From Streptomyces sp. NRRL F-5135 (GTDB taxonomy: Bacteria; Actinomycetota; Actinomycetes; Streptomycetales; Streptomycetaceae): a stretch of DNA of 64,000 nucleotides. The translations under genes and the position numbers were made by a program. The notes under the pieces were generated by a model. It ran no database searches and was not told the origin of the DNA. It saw only the letters and a list, made by a program, of their open reading frames with translations. Below, one piece after another: positions 26,412-34,409 of this stretch (its first letter is position 1; each line of letters starts with the position of its first letter). The DNA is taken from contig NZ_JOHR01000017.1 in assembly GCF_000719775.1 (NCBI RefSeq), positions 1-64,000 of the forward strand, read 5' to 3'.

Positions 26412-26650
26412 AGTACCGCATCGCCTACGCCCCGGCCGCCGGGCAGGCCCTGGGAAAGCTCGCAGGACCCGACGCCTTCCGGGCCGCCGTCGCACGCACG
26501 ATCGGCGCCCGACCATTCGGACACGGCTCCACGCAGGTCGACGGCGACAGGGACCGGCGGGAGGCCGTCGTCTCCGGCGCGATCATCCGCTACGTCGTCT
26601 CCGCCGGAATCCTGACCGTCACCGTGGTCCGCCTCATCCCGGCCCCCTAG
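26408..26650 (+). CDS. RelE/ParE-like toxin
   Basis: An 80-residue protein from GTG 26408. The pattern K-Y-R-I-A-Y-A-P-A-A-G-Q-A-L at the N-terminus, a central helix with A-V-A-R-T-I-G, and the final strands R-Y-V-V-S-A-G-I-L-T-V-T-V-V-R fit the compact RelE/ParE fold (one helical hairpin followed by a beta sheet). Whether it is an mRNA interferase or a gyrase poison is unknown. The final strand lacks the clustered basic residues of active RelE, so it could be weak. The stop codon TAG is formed at the edge of a MITE-like palindrome. Confidence 0.6.
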   Translation: MKYRIAYAPAAGQALGKLAGPDAFRAAVARTIGARPFGHGSTQVDGDRDRREAVVSGAIIRYVVSAGILTVTVVRLIPAP

Positions 26651-26790
26651 GGCGTGTTTCGAAAGTCCCGCCTGGCTCGCGACGCCTGGCATGCACGCTC
26701 GCTGCGTTGTCGGAGTCGTCCAAGTACGTCCAGTACGAGGACGATCCTCCGCCTTGCGATCGCACGCACCAGACGCCGCGAGCCCCGCCC
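26648..26790. mobile_element. MITE-like imperfect palindrome with truncated right end
   Basis: About 140 bases forming a long imperfect hairpin with no gene of its own. Arms 26674-26689 and 26769-26784 match in 14 of 16 positions when one is reversed. Inner arms pair more loosely around a centre near 26729. The left end, after a TA dinucleotide, reads GGGCGTGTTTCGAAAG. The matching right terminus (CTTTCGAAACACGCCC) is absent, and sequence homologous to rsmD begins instead. I remember similar elements from other Streptomyces genomes, but this was not searched. It looks like a non-autonomous transposon relic that lost its right tip in a deletion. Confidence 0.65.
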
Positions 26791-27272
26791 TGCGGGCGGA
26801 CGCGCTCCTCGGCGGCTTCGACGGCATCCGGGTCGCCGACCTGTACGCCGGGTCCGGCGCCGTCGGCCTCGAAGCCCTCTCGCGCGGGGCCGCCCACGCG
26901 CTGCTCGTCGAGGCCGACGCGCGCGCCGCGCGCACCGTACGGGCGAACGTGGCCGCGCTCGCGCTGCCCGGCGCCGAGGTACGGGCCGGCAAGGCCGAAC
27001 AGGTCGTCCAGGGCCCGCCGCCCAGCCTCCCCTACGACCTCGTCTTCCTCGATCCGCCGTACGCCGTCACCGATGACGATCTCCGGGAGATCCTGCTCAC
27101 ACTCCGCACCGGGGGCTGGCTCGCCGCCTCCGCCGTCGCCACCGTTGAACGCAGCACCAGGGGCGGGGAGTTCGGCTGGCCGGAGGGGTTCGCACCCGTG
27201 CGTTCGCGCCGCTACGGCGAGGGAACGCTTTGGTACGGTCGCGCCGCCTCTCGTTGTGAAGCAGCACGATGA
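26691..27272 (+). pseudogene. rsmD: rsmD with 5' end replaced by a MITE-like element (16S rRNA m2G966 methyltransferase)
   Basis: The frame encodes 193 residues, but only about the last 155 resemble RsmD: F-D-G-I-R-V-A-D-L-Y-A-G-S-G-A-V-G-L-E (SAM motif I), V-E-A-D, and catalytic D-P-P-Y. Upstream of A-L-L-G-G-F-D-G, RsmD proteins normally have a conserved ~40-residue block with I-A-G-x-x-G-G-R-x-L and R-P-T-x-D-R-x-R-E. Here residues 1-35 are instead translated MITE sequence. The gene also lost its native start and ribosome site. A chimeric protein from ATG 26691 is possible but probably inactive, so I call it a pseudogene. coaD overlaps or follows at once. Confidence 0.7.
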
Positions 27273-27298
27273 CCGGACCGGAGAGCGAGGGAATTCAG

Positions 27299-27778
27299 GT
27301 GCGCCGCGCCGTCTGTCCGGGGTCCTTCGACCCCATCACCAATGGCCATCTCGACATCATCGCCCGCGCCTCCAAGCTGTACGACGTCGTACACGTCGCG
27401 GTGATGATCAACAAGTCCAAGAAGGGCCTGTTCACGATCGACGAGCGGATCGCCCTGATCCGTGAGGCCACCGCCGAGTTCGGCAATGTCCAGGTCGAGT
27501 CCTTCCACGGGCTGCTCGTCGACTTCTGCAAGGAGCGCGACATCCCCGCCATCGTCAAGGGGCTGCGAGCGGTCAGCGACTTCGACTACGAACTCCAGAT
27601 GGCGCAGATGAACAACGGGCTCTCGGGCGTCGAGACCCTGTTCGTCCCCACCAATCCCACCTACAGCTTCCTCTCCTCCTCCCTGGTCAAGGAGGTGGCG
27701 ACCTGGGGCGGTGACGTCTCCCACCTGCTGCCTCCGGCCGTGCACAGCGCGCTGCTCGAACGCCTGCGCGCGCGGTGA
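27299..27778 (+). CDS. coaD: Phosphopantetheine adenylyltransferase
   Basis: A 159-residue CoaD that transfers AMP from ATP to 4'-phosphopantetheine in coenzyme A synthesis. Motifs: C-P-G-S-F-D-P-I-T-N-G-H-L-D (HxGH-type site), N-K-S-K-K-G-L-F, K-G-L-R-A-V-S-D-F-D-Y-E and the C-terminal Y-S-F-L-S-S-S-L-V-K-E. Start GTG 27299 is supported by GAGGGA seven bases upstream and gives the usual length. The earlier ATG 27269 overlaps the rsmD stop and would add ten residues. Translation may normally be coupled to rsmD, which here is damaged. Confidence 0.96.
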   Translation: MRRAVCPGSFDPITNGHLDIIARASKLYDVVHVAVMINKSKKGLFTIDERIALIREATAEFGNVQVESFHGLLVDFCKERDIPAIVKGLRAVSDFDYELQMAQMNNGLSGVETLFVPTNPTYSFLSSSLVKEVATWGGDVSHLLPPAVHSALLERLRAR

Positions 27779-27889
27779 CGACCGGCGCGGCGGACTGACG
27801 GCCCGTCATCCGGTGTCGGAGGGGCCGCCGCTGGCCGTACAGTCGTTGCGTCCGTCTCCCAACCAGCTGTAGAGAGTGGCGAGCACACG

Positions 27890-29086
27890 GTGGACGTGCA
27901 GAAGAAGCTCGACGAGATCGTCGACACGGTGGGCAGTGCCCGCTCGATGCCCATGTCGGCCTCCTGCGTGGTGAACCGCGCCGAACTGCTCGCGATGCTC
28001 GAAGAGGTACGGGAGGCGCTCCCCGGCTCGCTGGCGCAGGCCCAGGAGCTGATCGGCGGCCGTGAACAGATGGCCGAGCAGGCCCGGCAGGAGGCCGGGC
28101 GGATCCTCGAGGCGGCGCGCGCCGAGCGCGCCGCGCTGCTGGCCGGGACCGCGATCGCCCGCCAGTCCCAGGACGAGGCCGACCGGATCCTCGCCGAGGC
28201 CCGCAGGGAGGCCGAGGAGATCCGGGCGGAGGCCGACGACTACGTCGACTCCAAGCTCGCCAACTTCGAGGTCGTCCTCACCAAGACCATCGGCTCGGTC
28301 GACCGGGGCCGCGAGAAGCTGCTCGGCCGTTCGCCCGGCACCGGCGGCGAGGACGACGACGCCCCCGAGTACAGCTCGGACCCGGCGACCCTGATCGGCC
28401 GTGCCGACGAGTACGTCGACGCCAAGCTCGGCGCCTTCGAGGCCGTGCTGTCCAAGACCCTGGAAGCGGTCGGCCGCGGCCGGCAGAAGCTGCACGGCCG
28501 GATCGCCAGCGACGAGCTCGGCGCGCACATGGCGGCCCAGGACGCGGCCGGCCCGCAGGGCCGCACCAGCGACGCCGACTACCTCGCGGGCCTCGCCGGG
28601 ACGCCCGGGGACGCCGCGGCGGACCTCGGGGCGGCCGCCCGGACCCCGGGGGCCCCCGCGCCCGTACCGGCGCCCCCGCGGCCGTCGGCCGCCCCGGTGG
28701 TTCCCGAGGCCCCGCCCGCCGTCCCCGACCCCTACATGGACCCCGCCTACGCCCAGTCGGCCGCCGGATACCAGGACCCCGGGCAGGGCTATCCGGGCGT
28801 GGCCCAGGGCACGGGCTACCAGGACCCCGGTTACGCCGAGCCCGGCTACGCCGCGTACCAGCAGCAGGACGCCGCGTACGGCGGCTACCAGCAGCAGCCC
28901 TACGGCTACGAGCAGCAGGGCTACGGCCAGGACTACGGCTGGCAGCAGCCCGCCGGCCAGTCCCAGCAGCCCGCCCTGCCCGCCGGGACCGGCCGGCCGG
29001 AGCAGTCGGCCCTCGACGAGACCAGCTTCTTCGACACCAGCATGATCGACATGGACCAGCTGCGCCGCTACGAGCAGGGGCGCTGA
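27890..29086 (+). CDS. SepIVA/DivIVA-like coiled-coil cell-division protein
   Basis: 398 residues, GTG start. The N-terminus has A-R-S-M-P-M-S-A-S-C-V-V-N-R and E-V-R-E-A-L-P-G-S, the signature of mycobacterial SepIVA. A long Ala/Glu/Arg coiled coil follows. Two related segments (about 116-147 and 173-204) each read D-x-Y-V-D-x-K-L-x-x-F-E-x-V-L-x-K-T. Mycobacterial SepIVA, as I recall it, has one. The C-terminal third is a Pro/Tyr/Gln-rich tail with repeated Y-Q-D-P-G and Y-G-Y units. Neighbouring DUF177, rnc, mutM, smc and ftsY repeat the actinobacterial sepIVA neighbourhood. A role in septation or polar growth is inferred from homology. Confidence 0.85.
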   Translation: MDVQKKLDEIVDTVGSARSMPMSASCVVNRAELLAMLEEVREALPGSLAQAQELIGGREQMAEQARQEAGRILEAARAERAALLAGTAIARQSQDEADRILAEARREAEEIRAEADDYVDSKLANFEVVLTKTIGSVDRGREKLLGRSPGTGGEDDDAPEYSSDPATLIGRADEYVDAKLGAFEAVLSKTLEAVGRGRQKLHGRIASDELGAHMAAQDAAGPQGRTSDADYLAGLAGTPGDAAADLGAAARTPGAPAPVPAPPRPSAAPVVPEAPPAVPDPYMDPAYAQSAAGYQDPGQGYPGVAQGTGYQDPGYAEPGYAAYQQQDAAYGGYQQQPYGYEQQGYGQDYGWQQPAGQSQQPALPAGTGRPEQSALDETSFFDTSMIDMDQLRRYEQGR

Positions 29087-29143
29087 GCCCACCGTCGACG
29101 GACGGCGGAACCCGGCGGGCACCGACGGTCAGGGGGGACCGGA

Positions 29144-29173
29144 TTGGGCCTACGGCGGCCGGTCCAGTACCCT
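29144..29173 (+). promoter_or_regulatory. Predicted promoter of the DUF177-rpmF-rnc operon
   Basis: TTGGGC (29144-29149), an 18-base spacer and TACCCT (29168-29173) lie just before the DUF177 reading frame. The predicted start is near 29180. The same TACCCT hexamer recurs before ddlA and ffh. Confidence 0.45.
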
Positions 29174-29187
29174 GGCTCTTCGGTCGC

Positions 29188-29904
29188 GTGTACACCCGCG
29201 GCCCCGGCTGCCCGCTTCGCCTCCGCGACGACGGCGGCCCCCGACCCCACGATCCGAAAGCGGGAAAAGCCCTGAACGCGCGCCTCGACCACCGCAACCC
29301 CCTCGTGTTCGACACACACGAGCTGGGGCGGCGGCCCGGTGCGCTCCAGAAGCTGAAGCGCTCGGTCCCCGCGCCCCCCGACCTCGGGATCGCCGGGGTG
29401 GTCGAGGTGGCCCGGGGCGGACCCGTGGAGCTGGACCTCCGTCTCGAGTCCGTCATGGAGGGGGTGCTCGTCACGGGCACCGCCCGCGCGACGGCCGAGG
29501 GGGAGTGCGTAAGGTGTCTGGAGCCGCTGGGCCACGAGGTGACGGCGGACTTCCAGGAGCTGTTCTCGTACCACGAAGTCGACGACCGGGGCCGCGTCCG
29601 CGCGGAGCCGGAGGACGACGAGGACGAGGACACACTGTTCGTCGAGGACGGCCTGTTCGACCTCGAACCCGTGCTGCGTGATGCGGTGGTGCTCACACTG
29701 CCGATGCAGCCGGTGTGCCGGGAGGACTGTGCCGGTCTGTGTTCCGAATGCGGGATCAGGCTGGACGAGAATCCGGGCCACCACCACGATGCCGTCGACA
29801 TCCGTTGGGCGGCATTGCAAGGACTCGCCGAGACCGTCACGGACGGCGAGAAGGACGACATGGGCGGCGCCGAAGCGGGCGTCGACAAGAAGCAGGAGAA
29901 GTAG
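29188..29904 (+). CDS. DUF177 (YceD-like) protein preceding rpmF
   Basis: A zinc-ribbon-containing DUF177 protein, linked in bacteria to 23S rRNA or L32 maturation because it nearly always precedes rpmF, as here. Conserved features: [26 protein letters not shown], a long acidic loop (D-D-E-D-E-D), P-V-C-x4-C-A-G-L-C-S-E-C-G and a lysine-rich end. The start is uncertain. GTG 29188 gives 238 residues, but recognisable similarity begins at [10 protein letters not shown], which would fit initiation at the CTG at 29272 (210 residues). rpmF follows two bases after the stop. Confidence 0.85.
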   Translation: MYTRGPGCPLRLRDDGGPRPHDPKAGKALNARLDHRNPLVFDTHELGRRPGALQKLKRSVPAPPDLGIAGVVEVARGGPVELDLRLESVMEGVLVTGTARATAEGECVRCLEPLGHEVTADFQELFSYHEVDDRGRVRAEPEDDEDEDTLFVEDGLFDLEPVLRDAVVLTLPMQPVCREDCAGLCSECGIRLDENPGHHHDAVDIRWAALQGLAETVTDGEKDDMGGAEAGVDKKQEK

Positions 29905-29906
29905 CC

Positions 29907-30080
29907 GTGGCTGTTCCGAAGCGGAAGATGTCGCGCAGCAACACGCGCCACCGCCGGTCGCAGTGGAAGGCTGCGGTCCCTACCCTGGTGGCGTGCGAGC
30001 GCTGCCAGGAGCCGAAGCTCCAGCACATCGCGTGCCCGAGCTGCGGCACGTACAACAAGCGCCAGGTCCTCGAGGTCTGA
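29907..30080 (+). CDS. rpmF: 50S ribosomal protein L32
   Basis: A 57-residue L32 with the invariant [17 protein letters not shown]-terminus and zinc-ribbon cysteines C-E-R-C and C-P-S-C. GTG 29907 lies two bases after the DUF177 stop and rnc starts 19 bases later, so the three genes form one operon coupling ribosome assembly with RNase III. Confidence 0.98.
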   Translation: MAVPKRKMSRSNTRHRRSQWKAAVPTLVACERCQEPKLQHIACPSCGTYNKRQVLEV

Positions 30081-30099
30081 GCGGCTGGTGAGAGGCTCG

Positions 30100-31095
30100 A
30101 TGTCTGAACTGTCCCCTGCCAAGAAGCAGCCAGACAACCTCAGTACGGCCTCGCCTCACACGCTTCTGGAAGGGCGGCTCGGGTATCGGCTCGACACCGC
30201 CCTTCTGGTGCGTGCGCTGACGCACCGCAGTTACGCGTACGAGAACGGCGGCCTGCCCACCAACGAGCGGCTGGAGTTCCTCGGGGACTCGGTGCTCGGC
30301 CTGGTGGTCACGGACACGCTGTACCGCACCCACCCCGACCTGCCCGAGGGCCAGCTCGCGAAGTTGCGGGCCGCGGTGGTCAACTCACGTGCGCTGGCGG
30401 GGGTGGGCCGGGGCCTGGAGCTGGGCTCCTTCATCCGGCTCGGCCGGGGCGAGGAGGGCACGGGAGGCCGGGACAAGGCGTCCATCCTCGCCGACACACT
30501 CGAAGCGGTGATTGGCGCGGTCTACATCGACCAGGGCCTCGACGCGGCGTCCGAGCTGGTGCACCGGCTCTTCGACCCGCTGATCGAGAAGTCCTCGAAC
30601 CTCGGGGCCGGTCTGGACTGGAAGACCAGTCTCCAGGAGCTGACCGCGGCGGAGGGACTCGGGGTTCCCGAGTACGTCGTCACGGAGACGGGACCGGACC
30701 ACGAGAAGACCTTCACTGCTGCCGCCCGCGTCGGTGGTGTCTCGTACGGCACCGGCACCGGCCGCAGCAAGAAGGAAGCGGAACAGCAGGCGGCGGAGTC
30801 CGCGTGGCGGGCCATCCGGGCCGCGGCGGACGAGCGGGAGGCGGCGAAGGCCACGGAGGGCGCCGGTGTCGACGCCGCTGCCGGGGCCGTCAGCGCACAG
30901 GCTCCCGAGGCCCCCGCGGCCACGCCGCAGCGCAGCTCCGCGGACCGGGCCGCCCCGGTCACGGCGGCGCCGGATGCGGCTGCCGCCGGCCCGGAGACCA
31001 CGGAACCGGACACCATGGGCCCGGACACCACCGCTCCGGACACCACCGGTCCGGTCGCGGGGCCGGGTGCCACGGGCCGGCCGGCGCCCGCCTGA
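30100..31095 (+). CDS. rnc: Ribonuclease III with long C-terminal extension
   Basis: A 331-residue double-strand-specific endoribonuclease (AbsB in S. coelicolor, needed for antibiotic regulation and rRNA maturation). The catalytic domain has [13 protein letters not shown] (56-68) and D-x3-A-x-I-G-A-V-Y-I-D. A dsRNA-binding domain spans ~180-250, including [11 protein letters not shown]. The last ~80 residues are Ala/Pro/Thr-rich, with repeats of P-D-T-T-A/G/M-P, and go well beyond bacterial norms. ATG 30100 was chosen for the preceding AGAGG; GTG 30088 is possible. Confidence 0.96.
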   Translation: MSELSPAKKQPDNLSTASPHTLLEGRLGYRLDTALLVRALTHRSYAYENGGLPTNERLEFLGDSVLGLVVTDTLYRTHPDLPEGQLAKLRAAVVNSRALAGVGRGLELGSFIRLGRGEEGTGGRDKASILADTLEAVIGAVYIDQGLDAASELVHRLFDPLIEKSSNLGAGLDWKTSLQELTAAEGLGVPEYVVTETGPDHEKTFTAAARVGGVSYGTGTGRSKKEAEQQAAESAWRAIRAAADEREAAKATEGAGVDAAAGAVSAQAPEAPAATPQRSSADRAAPVTAAPDAAAAGPETTEPDTMGPDTTAPDTTGPVAGPGATGRPAPA

Positions 31096-31189
31096 CGGCT
31101 CCCGCGCAGTCCTTTGTGCGCGCCCCTCGTGTCGTGGTACGGCATGAGGGGCGGGCCGTTGCCTCCCGCCGTCCGTCAAGGAGCCCGTC

Positions 31190-32146
31190 GTGCCCGAGCT
31201 GCCCGAGGTCGAAGTCGTCCGGCGTGGACTCGAACGCTGGGTGGGCGGCCGTACCGTCGCCGCGGTCGAGGTGCTGCACCCCCGTGCGGTACGGCGGCAC
31301 CTCGCGGGCGGCGCGGACTTCGCGGCCCGTCTGACCGGCCAGACCGTCGGCACGGCCCGTCGACGCGGCAAATACCTCTGGCTGCCGCTCGCCGACACCG
31401 GTCTCTCGGTGCTCGGCCACCTCGGGATGAGTGGTCAGCTGCTCGTACGCCCCGAGGACGCGCCCGACGAGAAGCACCTGCGGATCCGTGTCCGGTTCAC
31501 CGACACCGAGACCACCGGCACGACCGAGCCCCCCGCCCTCACCGGCGCGGTCCCCACCGAGCTCCGCTTCGTCGACCAGCGCACCTTCGGCGGGCTCTCG
31601 CTCCACGACACCACCCCCGACGGACTGCCGGACGTCATCGCGCACATCGCGCGCGACCCGCTCGACCCGGCGTTCGACGACGCCGCGTTCCACACCGCGC
31701 TGCGGCTGCGCCGTACGACGGTCAAGCGCGCCCTGCTCGACCAGTCGCTGATCAGCGGCGTGGGCAACATCTACGCGGACGAGGCGCTCTGGCGTTCCCG
31801 GCTGCACTACGACCGTCCGACCGCGACCCTCACCCGGCCGCGCTCGGTGGAACTGCTCGGTCACGTACGGGACGTGATGAACGCGGCGCTGGCGGTGGGC
31901 GGCACCAGCTTCGACAGCCTGTACGTCAACGTGAACGGGGAATCCGGCTACTTCGACCGGTCGCTCGACGCGTACGGGCGCGAGGACGAGCCCTGCCGCC
32001 GGTGCGGGACGCCCATGCGGCGGCGGCCCTGGATGAACCGGTCCAGCTATTTCTGCCCGCGTTGTCAGCGCCCGCCGCGCGCCGTCGTGACCGTGCCGCC
32101 GTCCCGTTCCCGTACACCGTCGTCCCGTTCCCGCCCGGCGTCGTAA
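31190..32146 (+). CDS. mutM: Formamidopyrimidine-DNA glycosylase
   Basis: A 318-residue Fpg that excises 8-oxoguanine and nicks the DNA. The N-terminal catalytic proline is in P-E-L-P-E-V-E (after cleavage of Met). H2TH motif: [15 protein letters not shown]-terminal zinc finger: C-R-R-C-G-T-P then Y-F-C-P-R-C-Q. Ser/Arg-rich residues after the finger extend the protein by ~20. GTG start with AAGGAG. Its last 82 bases overlap the convergent HxlR gene. Confidence 0.97.
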   Translation: MPELPEVEVVRRGLERWVGGRTVAAVEVLHPRAVRRHLAGGADFAARLTGQTVGTARRRGKYLWLPLADTGLSVLGHLGMSGQLLVRPEDAPDEKHLRIRVRFTDTETTGTTEPPALTGAVPTELRFVDQRTFGGLSLHDTTPDGLPDVIAHIARDPLDPAFDDAAFHTALRLRRTTVKRALLDQSLISGVGNIYADEALWRSRLHYDRPTATLTRPRSVELLGHVRDVMNAALAVGGTSFDSLYVNVNGESGYFDRSLDAYGREDEPCRRCGTPMRRRPWMNRSSYFCPRCQRPPRAVVTVPPSRSRTPSSRSRPAS

Positions 32147-32583
32147 CCCCGCTCCGCGGCTTCGTGACGTTCCCGCGTGGCGTCGTAGCGCTCCCGCGCC
32201 GCCAGCACCTCGGACATCCGGCCCTCCACCAGCTCGATCAGCGCGAGGAGCTGTCCGGCGACCGCGCGGCCCAGCGGGGTCAGCGCGTAGTCCACGCGCG
32301 GCGGATTGACCGGCTTCGCGTCGCGGTGCACCAGGCCGTCCCGCTCCAGCGCGTGCAGGGTCCGGGAGAGCATCTTCTCGCTCACACCGTCCACCCGCCG
32401 CCGCAGTTCGTTGAAGCGGCAGCCGCTCTCGTACAGCGCGCCGAGCGTGAGACTGCCCCAGCGGCCCGTCGCGTGCTCCAGGGTGGCGCGCGAGGGGCAG
32501 CGCCGGGAGAACACGTCGAAGACCGGGGCCTCGTCCGGGCCAGGGGCCTCGCCCGGGGCGTCCACGACGCTGGGATCGTCCAT
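32065..32583 (-). CDS. HxlR-family transcriptional regulator
   Basis: A 172-residue winged-helix regulator. The HxlR core (~30-125) has [35 protein letters not shown], and [11 protein letters not shown]. The C-terminal ~40 residues are a repetitive charged tail (R-E-R-Y-D, R-E-R-D-D, R-E-R-D-G) encoded in the overlap with mutM. HxlR proteins often sense redox or aldehyde stress. No dedicated target gene is obvious. A large palindrome just upstream suggests autoregulation. TAAGGT 9-14 bases before the ATG hints at a leaderless start. Confidence 0.9.
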   Translation of the reverse strand: MDDPSVVDAPGEAPGPDEAPVFDVFSRRCPSRATLEHATGRWGSLTLGALYESGCRFNELRRRVDGVSEKMLSRTLHALERDGLVHRDAKPVNPPRVDYALTPLGRAVAGQLLALIELVEGRMSEVLAARERYDATRERHEAAERGYDAGRERDDGVRERDGGTVTTARGGR

Positions 32584-32586
32584 ATC

Positions 32587-32640
32587 GTCACCTTACAACT
32601 CGAAAGCGCCACCCGATGGATGGCGCTTTCGAAAGGTGAC
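32587..32640. promoter_or_regulatory. Nested perfect palindrome, probable HxlR operator
   Basis: Two concentric perfect inverted repeats: 32600-32611 with 32621-32632 (12 bp) and, outside them, 32587-32594 with 32633-32640 (8 bp). The whole lies between the CAP-protein stop and the HxlR start. It overlaps the likely HxlR promoter and could also fold as a terminator for the CAP gene. Confidence 0.65.
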
Positions 32641-32657
32641 CGGCAGGTGAGTACGGC

Positions 32658-33596
32658 TCAGAAGCCGAAGTCCTGCGTCCACCACGGGCCGCCCGGCCCG
32701 TAGTGCACACCCACACCGAGCCGGGTGTAGTCGCAGTTCAGTATGTTCGCGCGGTGTCCGTCGCTGTTCATCCAGGACTCCATCACCGCGTCGGCGCTCG
32801 ACTGGCCACGCGCTATGTTCTCCCCGCCCAGGCCCTTGACGCCCGCCTTGTCGGCGCGGTCCCAGGGGGTCTTCCCGTCCGGGTCCGTGTGGTCGAAGAA
32901 TCCGCGTGCCGCCATGTCGTCGCTGAACTTCTGCGCCAGCCTGGCCAGGCCGGAGTCCGCCCGCAGGGGCTTGCAGCCGGCCTTGGCCCGCTCGTCGTTG
33001 ACCATCGCGAGCACCGCGGCCTCGTCCGGGGCGGTGGTGCCGCCGCCGGAGGAGCCGGAACCCGCGCCGGGTGCCACGGCGGAGCGGTCCTCCGTGGGCT
33101 GCTCGGACGCCGGGGCCTTGCTGTCGGAGGGCGCGGAACTCCGGGTCCGCTCGGGCTCGGAGGACGTCTCGCTCTTCTCCGGCGCCGGCCTGTCCCGTTC
33201 CGGGGCGGCGGCCGGCTTCGACTTCTGCGACGGCGTGGCGGACTGCTTCTCCGCGGCGGGCGACGAGGACTTGGCGGGGGCCTCGCCCCGCTCGGCGCTC
33301 CGGCTGGGGGAGACCGAGGCCTCGCGGGTCGGCTCGTCGGAGGAGCCGCCCTGCTGGTGGAGTTCGGGCGCGCCCTCGGTCCTGACCGGACCGCCGCCCG
33401 CGCTGCCGACGGTGTACTCGTTGCCGCCACCGGGCAGCAGCCCCGAGGCGACCGCCACGGCCCCCACGGCCATGGCCGCGGAGGCGCCGAGCAGTCCCGT
33501 ACGCACGGGGGCGGCGACCCGTCTCTTCCGGCCGGCCCCGTCCGCGCGGTCATCGGGGGCGGGCGGGGCTGCGGCGGAGCGTCGGTGGCGTCCCAT
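32658..33596 (-). CDS. CAP (SCP/PR1) domain protein, membrane-anchored or secreted
   Basis: 312 residues from ATG 33594-33596, with a GAGGAAGG ribosome site. A basic N-terminus is followed by a hydrophobic helix (~32-55: G-L-L-G-A-S-A-A-M-A-V-G-A-V-A-V) that acts as signal anchor or signal peptide. Then comes a ~120-residue Ser/Pro/Lys/Glu-rich wall-spanning linker and a C-terminal CAP domain (~190-312) with M-V-N-D-E-R-A-K-A-G-C, S-D-D-M-A-A-R-G-F-F-D-H and G-E-N-I-A-R-G. The final H-R-A-N-I-L-N-C-D-Y motif completes the family pattern. Bacterial CAP proteins are extracellular with unclear function. Confidence 0.9.
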   Translation of the reverse strand: MGRHRRSAAAPPAPDDRADGAGRKRRVAAPVRTGLLGASAAMAVGAVAVASGLLPGGGNEYTVGSAGGGPVRTEGAPELHQQGGSSDEPTREASVSPSRSAERGEAPAKSSSPAAEKQSATPSQKSKPAAAPERDRPAPEKSETSSEPERTRSSAPSDSKAPASEQPTEDRSAVAPGAGSGSSGGGTTAPDEAAVLAMVNDERAKAGCKPLRADSGLARLAQKFSDDMAARGFFDHTDPDGKTPWDRADKAGVKGLGGENIARGQSSADAVMESWMNSDGHRANILNCDYTRLGVGVHYGPGGPWWTQDFGF

Positions 33597-33720
33597 CTGC
33601 TGTGTGCCTTCCTCATGCTCTCGACGACAACATGGCTCACCCGTACGAGTGAGGCTCATTGCGAGGGGACTGTACGGCATGGCGTACGGGGGCGACGGGA
33701 TCCACGGGCAATTGGCCGGT

Positions 33721-33726
33721 TAGTTT
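33721..33726 (+). promoter_or_regulatory. -10-like box directly before acyP
   Basis: TAGTTT ends six bases before the ATG at 33733, and no ribosome site is present. The predicted transcription start coincides with the start codon, implying a leaderless mRNA. Confidence 0.4.
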
Positions 33727-33732
33727 GCCTCC

Positions 33733-34026
33733 ATGAATACCGGGACAGCGGAAGACGTACGGCTGACCGTGTGGGTACGCGGCCGAGTACAGGGAGTGGG
33801 TTTTCGATGGTTCACCAGGGCCAATGCCTTGTCGATCGGAGGCCTCACCGGATTCGCGCTCAACCTGGACGACGGAAGGGTGCAGGTGGTCGCGGAAGGC
33901 CCGGGTGAGAATTGCCACCGTCTGCTGGACTGGCTGCGCTCCGACGACACACCCGGGCGCGTCGACGGAGTCACTGAGATCTGGGACACCCCGCGTGGCG
34001 GATACGACGGCTTCGCGGTCCGCTGA
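33733..34026 (+). CDS. acyP: Acylphosphatase
   Basis: A 97-residue acylphosphatase that hydrolyses carboxyl-phosphate bonds such as acetyl phosphate. The catalytic loop [11 protein letters not shown] (17-27) supplies the phosphate-binding Arg, and N in A-L-N-L-D-D-G supplies the second catalytic residue. Compact alpha/beta fold, cytoplasmic. It usually lies near smc in actinobacteria. No operon partner. Confidence 0.95.
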   Translation: MNTGTAEDVRLTVWVRGRVQGVGFRWFTRANALSIGGLTGFALNLDDGRVQVVAEGPGENCHRLLDWLRSDDTPGRVDGVTEIWDTPRGGYDGFAVR

Positions 34027-34409
34027 CCGACCGTTCGCCGCGGCGGCCCCACCGGACCCGGGGAATGCCGTTGTCACATGCGTGTATCCACGGTGACCTG
34101 GTGGTTGCCAAGAACGGTCGGCCGTGCCAAGCTGCCGAATTGACGACGATCTCCCCGCCCCCAGGGCCCTGTGGATGAGCCGGGGCCGCGCGCGACGCGG
34201 CCCCGCGCCCCCGGCCGCCCGGCGCCCCCGGCTGTGATCGTGTTGACCGTCAAACTTTTTGGTGAGACTCTGGAATCCCCGCGCACCTCAGCTGTTTGGC
34301 AGTAAAGAACCGCAGTGATGAACAACCCACTGCCAGGCACCGCGGGTGCGATTTCCCTCACGACCCACACCGCAATCGGTCGGTCACTCAGTGTGGAGGA
34401 CCATCCATC
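34027..34409. promoter_or_regulatory. Intergenic region with a predicted promoter for the small coiled-coil gene
   Basis: About 380 bases without a credible gene. TTGACC (34243-34248), a 17-base spacer and GACTCT (34266-34271) form a good -35 with a weaker -10. The repeat TTGACCGTCAA is itself palindromic. The first half is very GC-rich, with a hairpin-prone stretch at 34180-34235. Confidence 0.45.
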
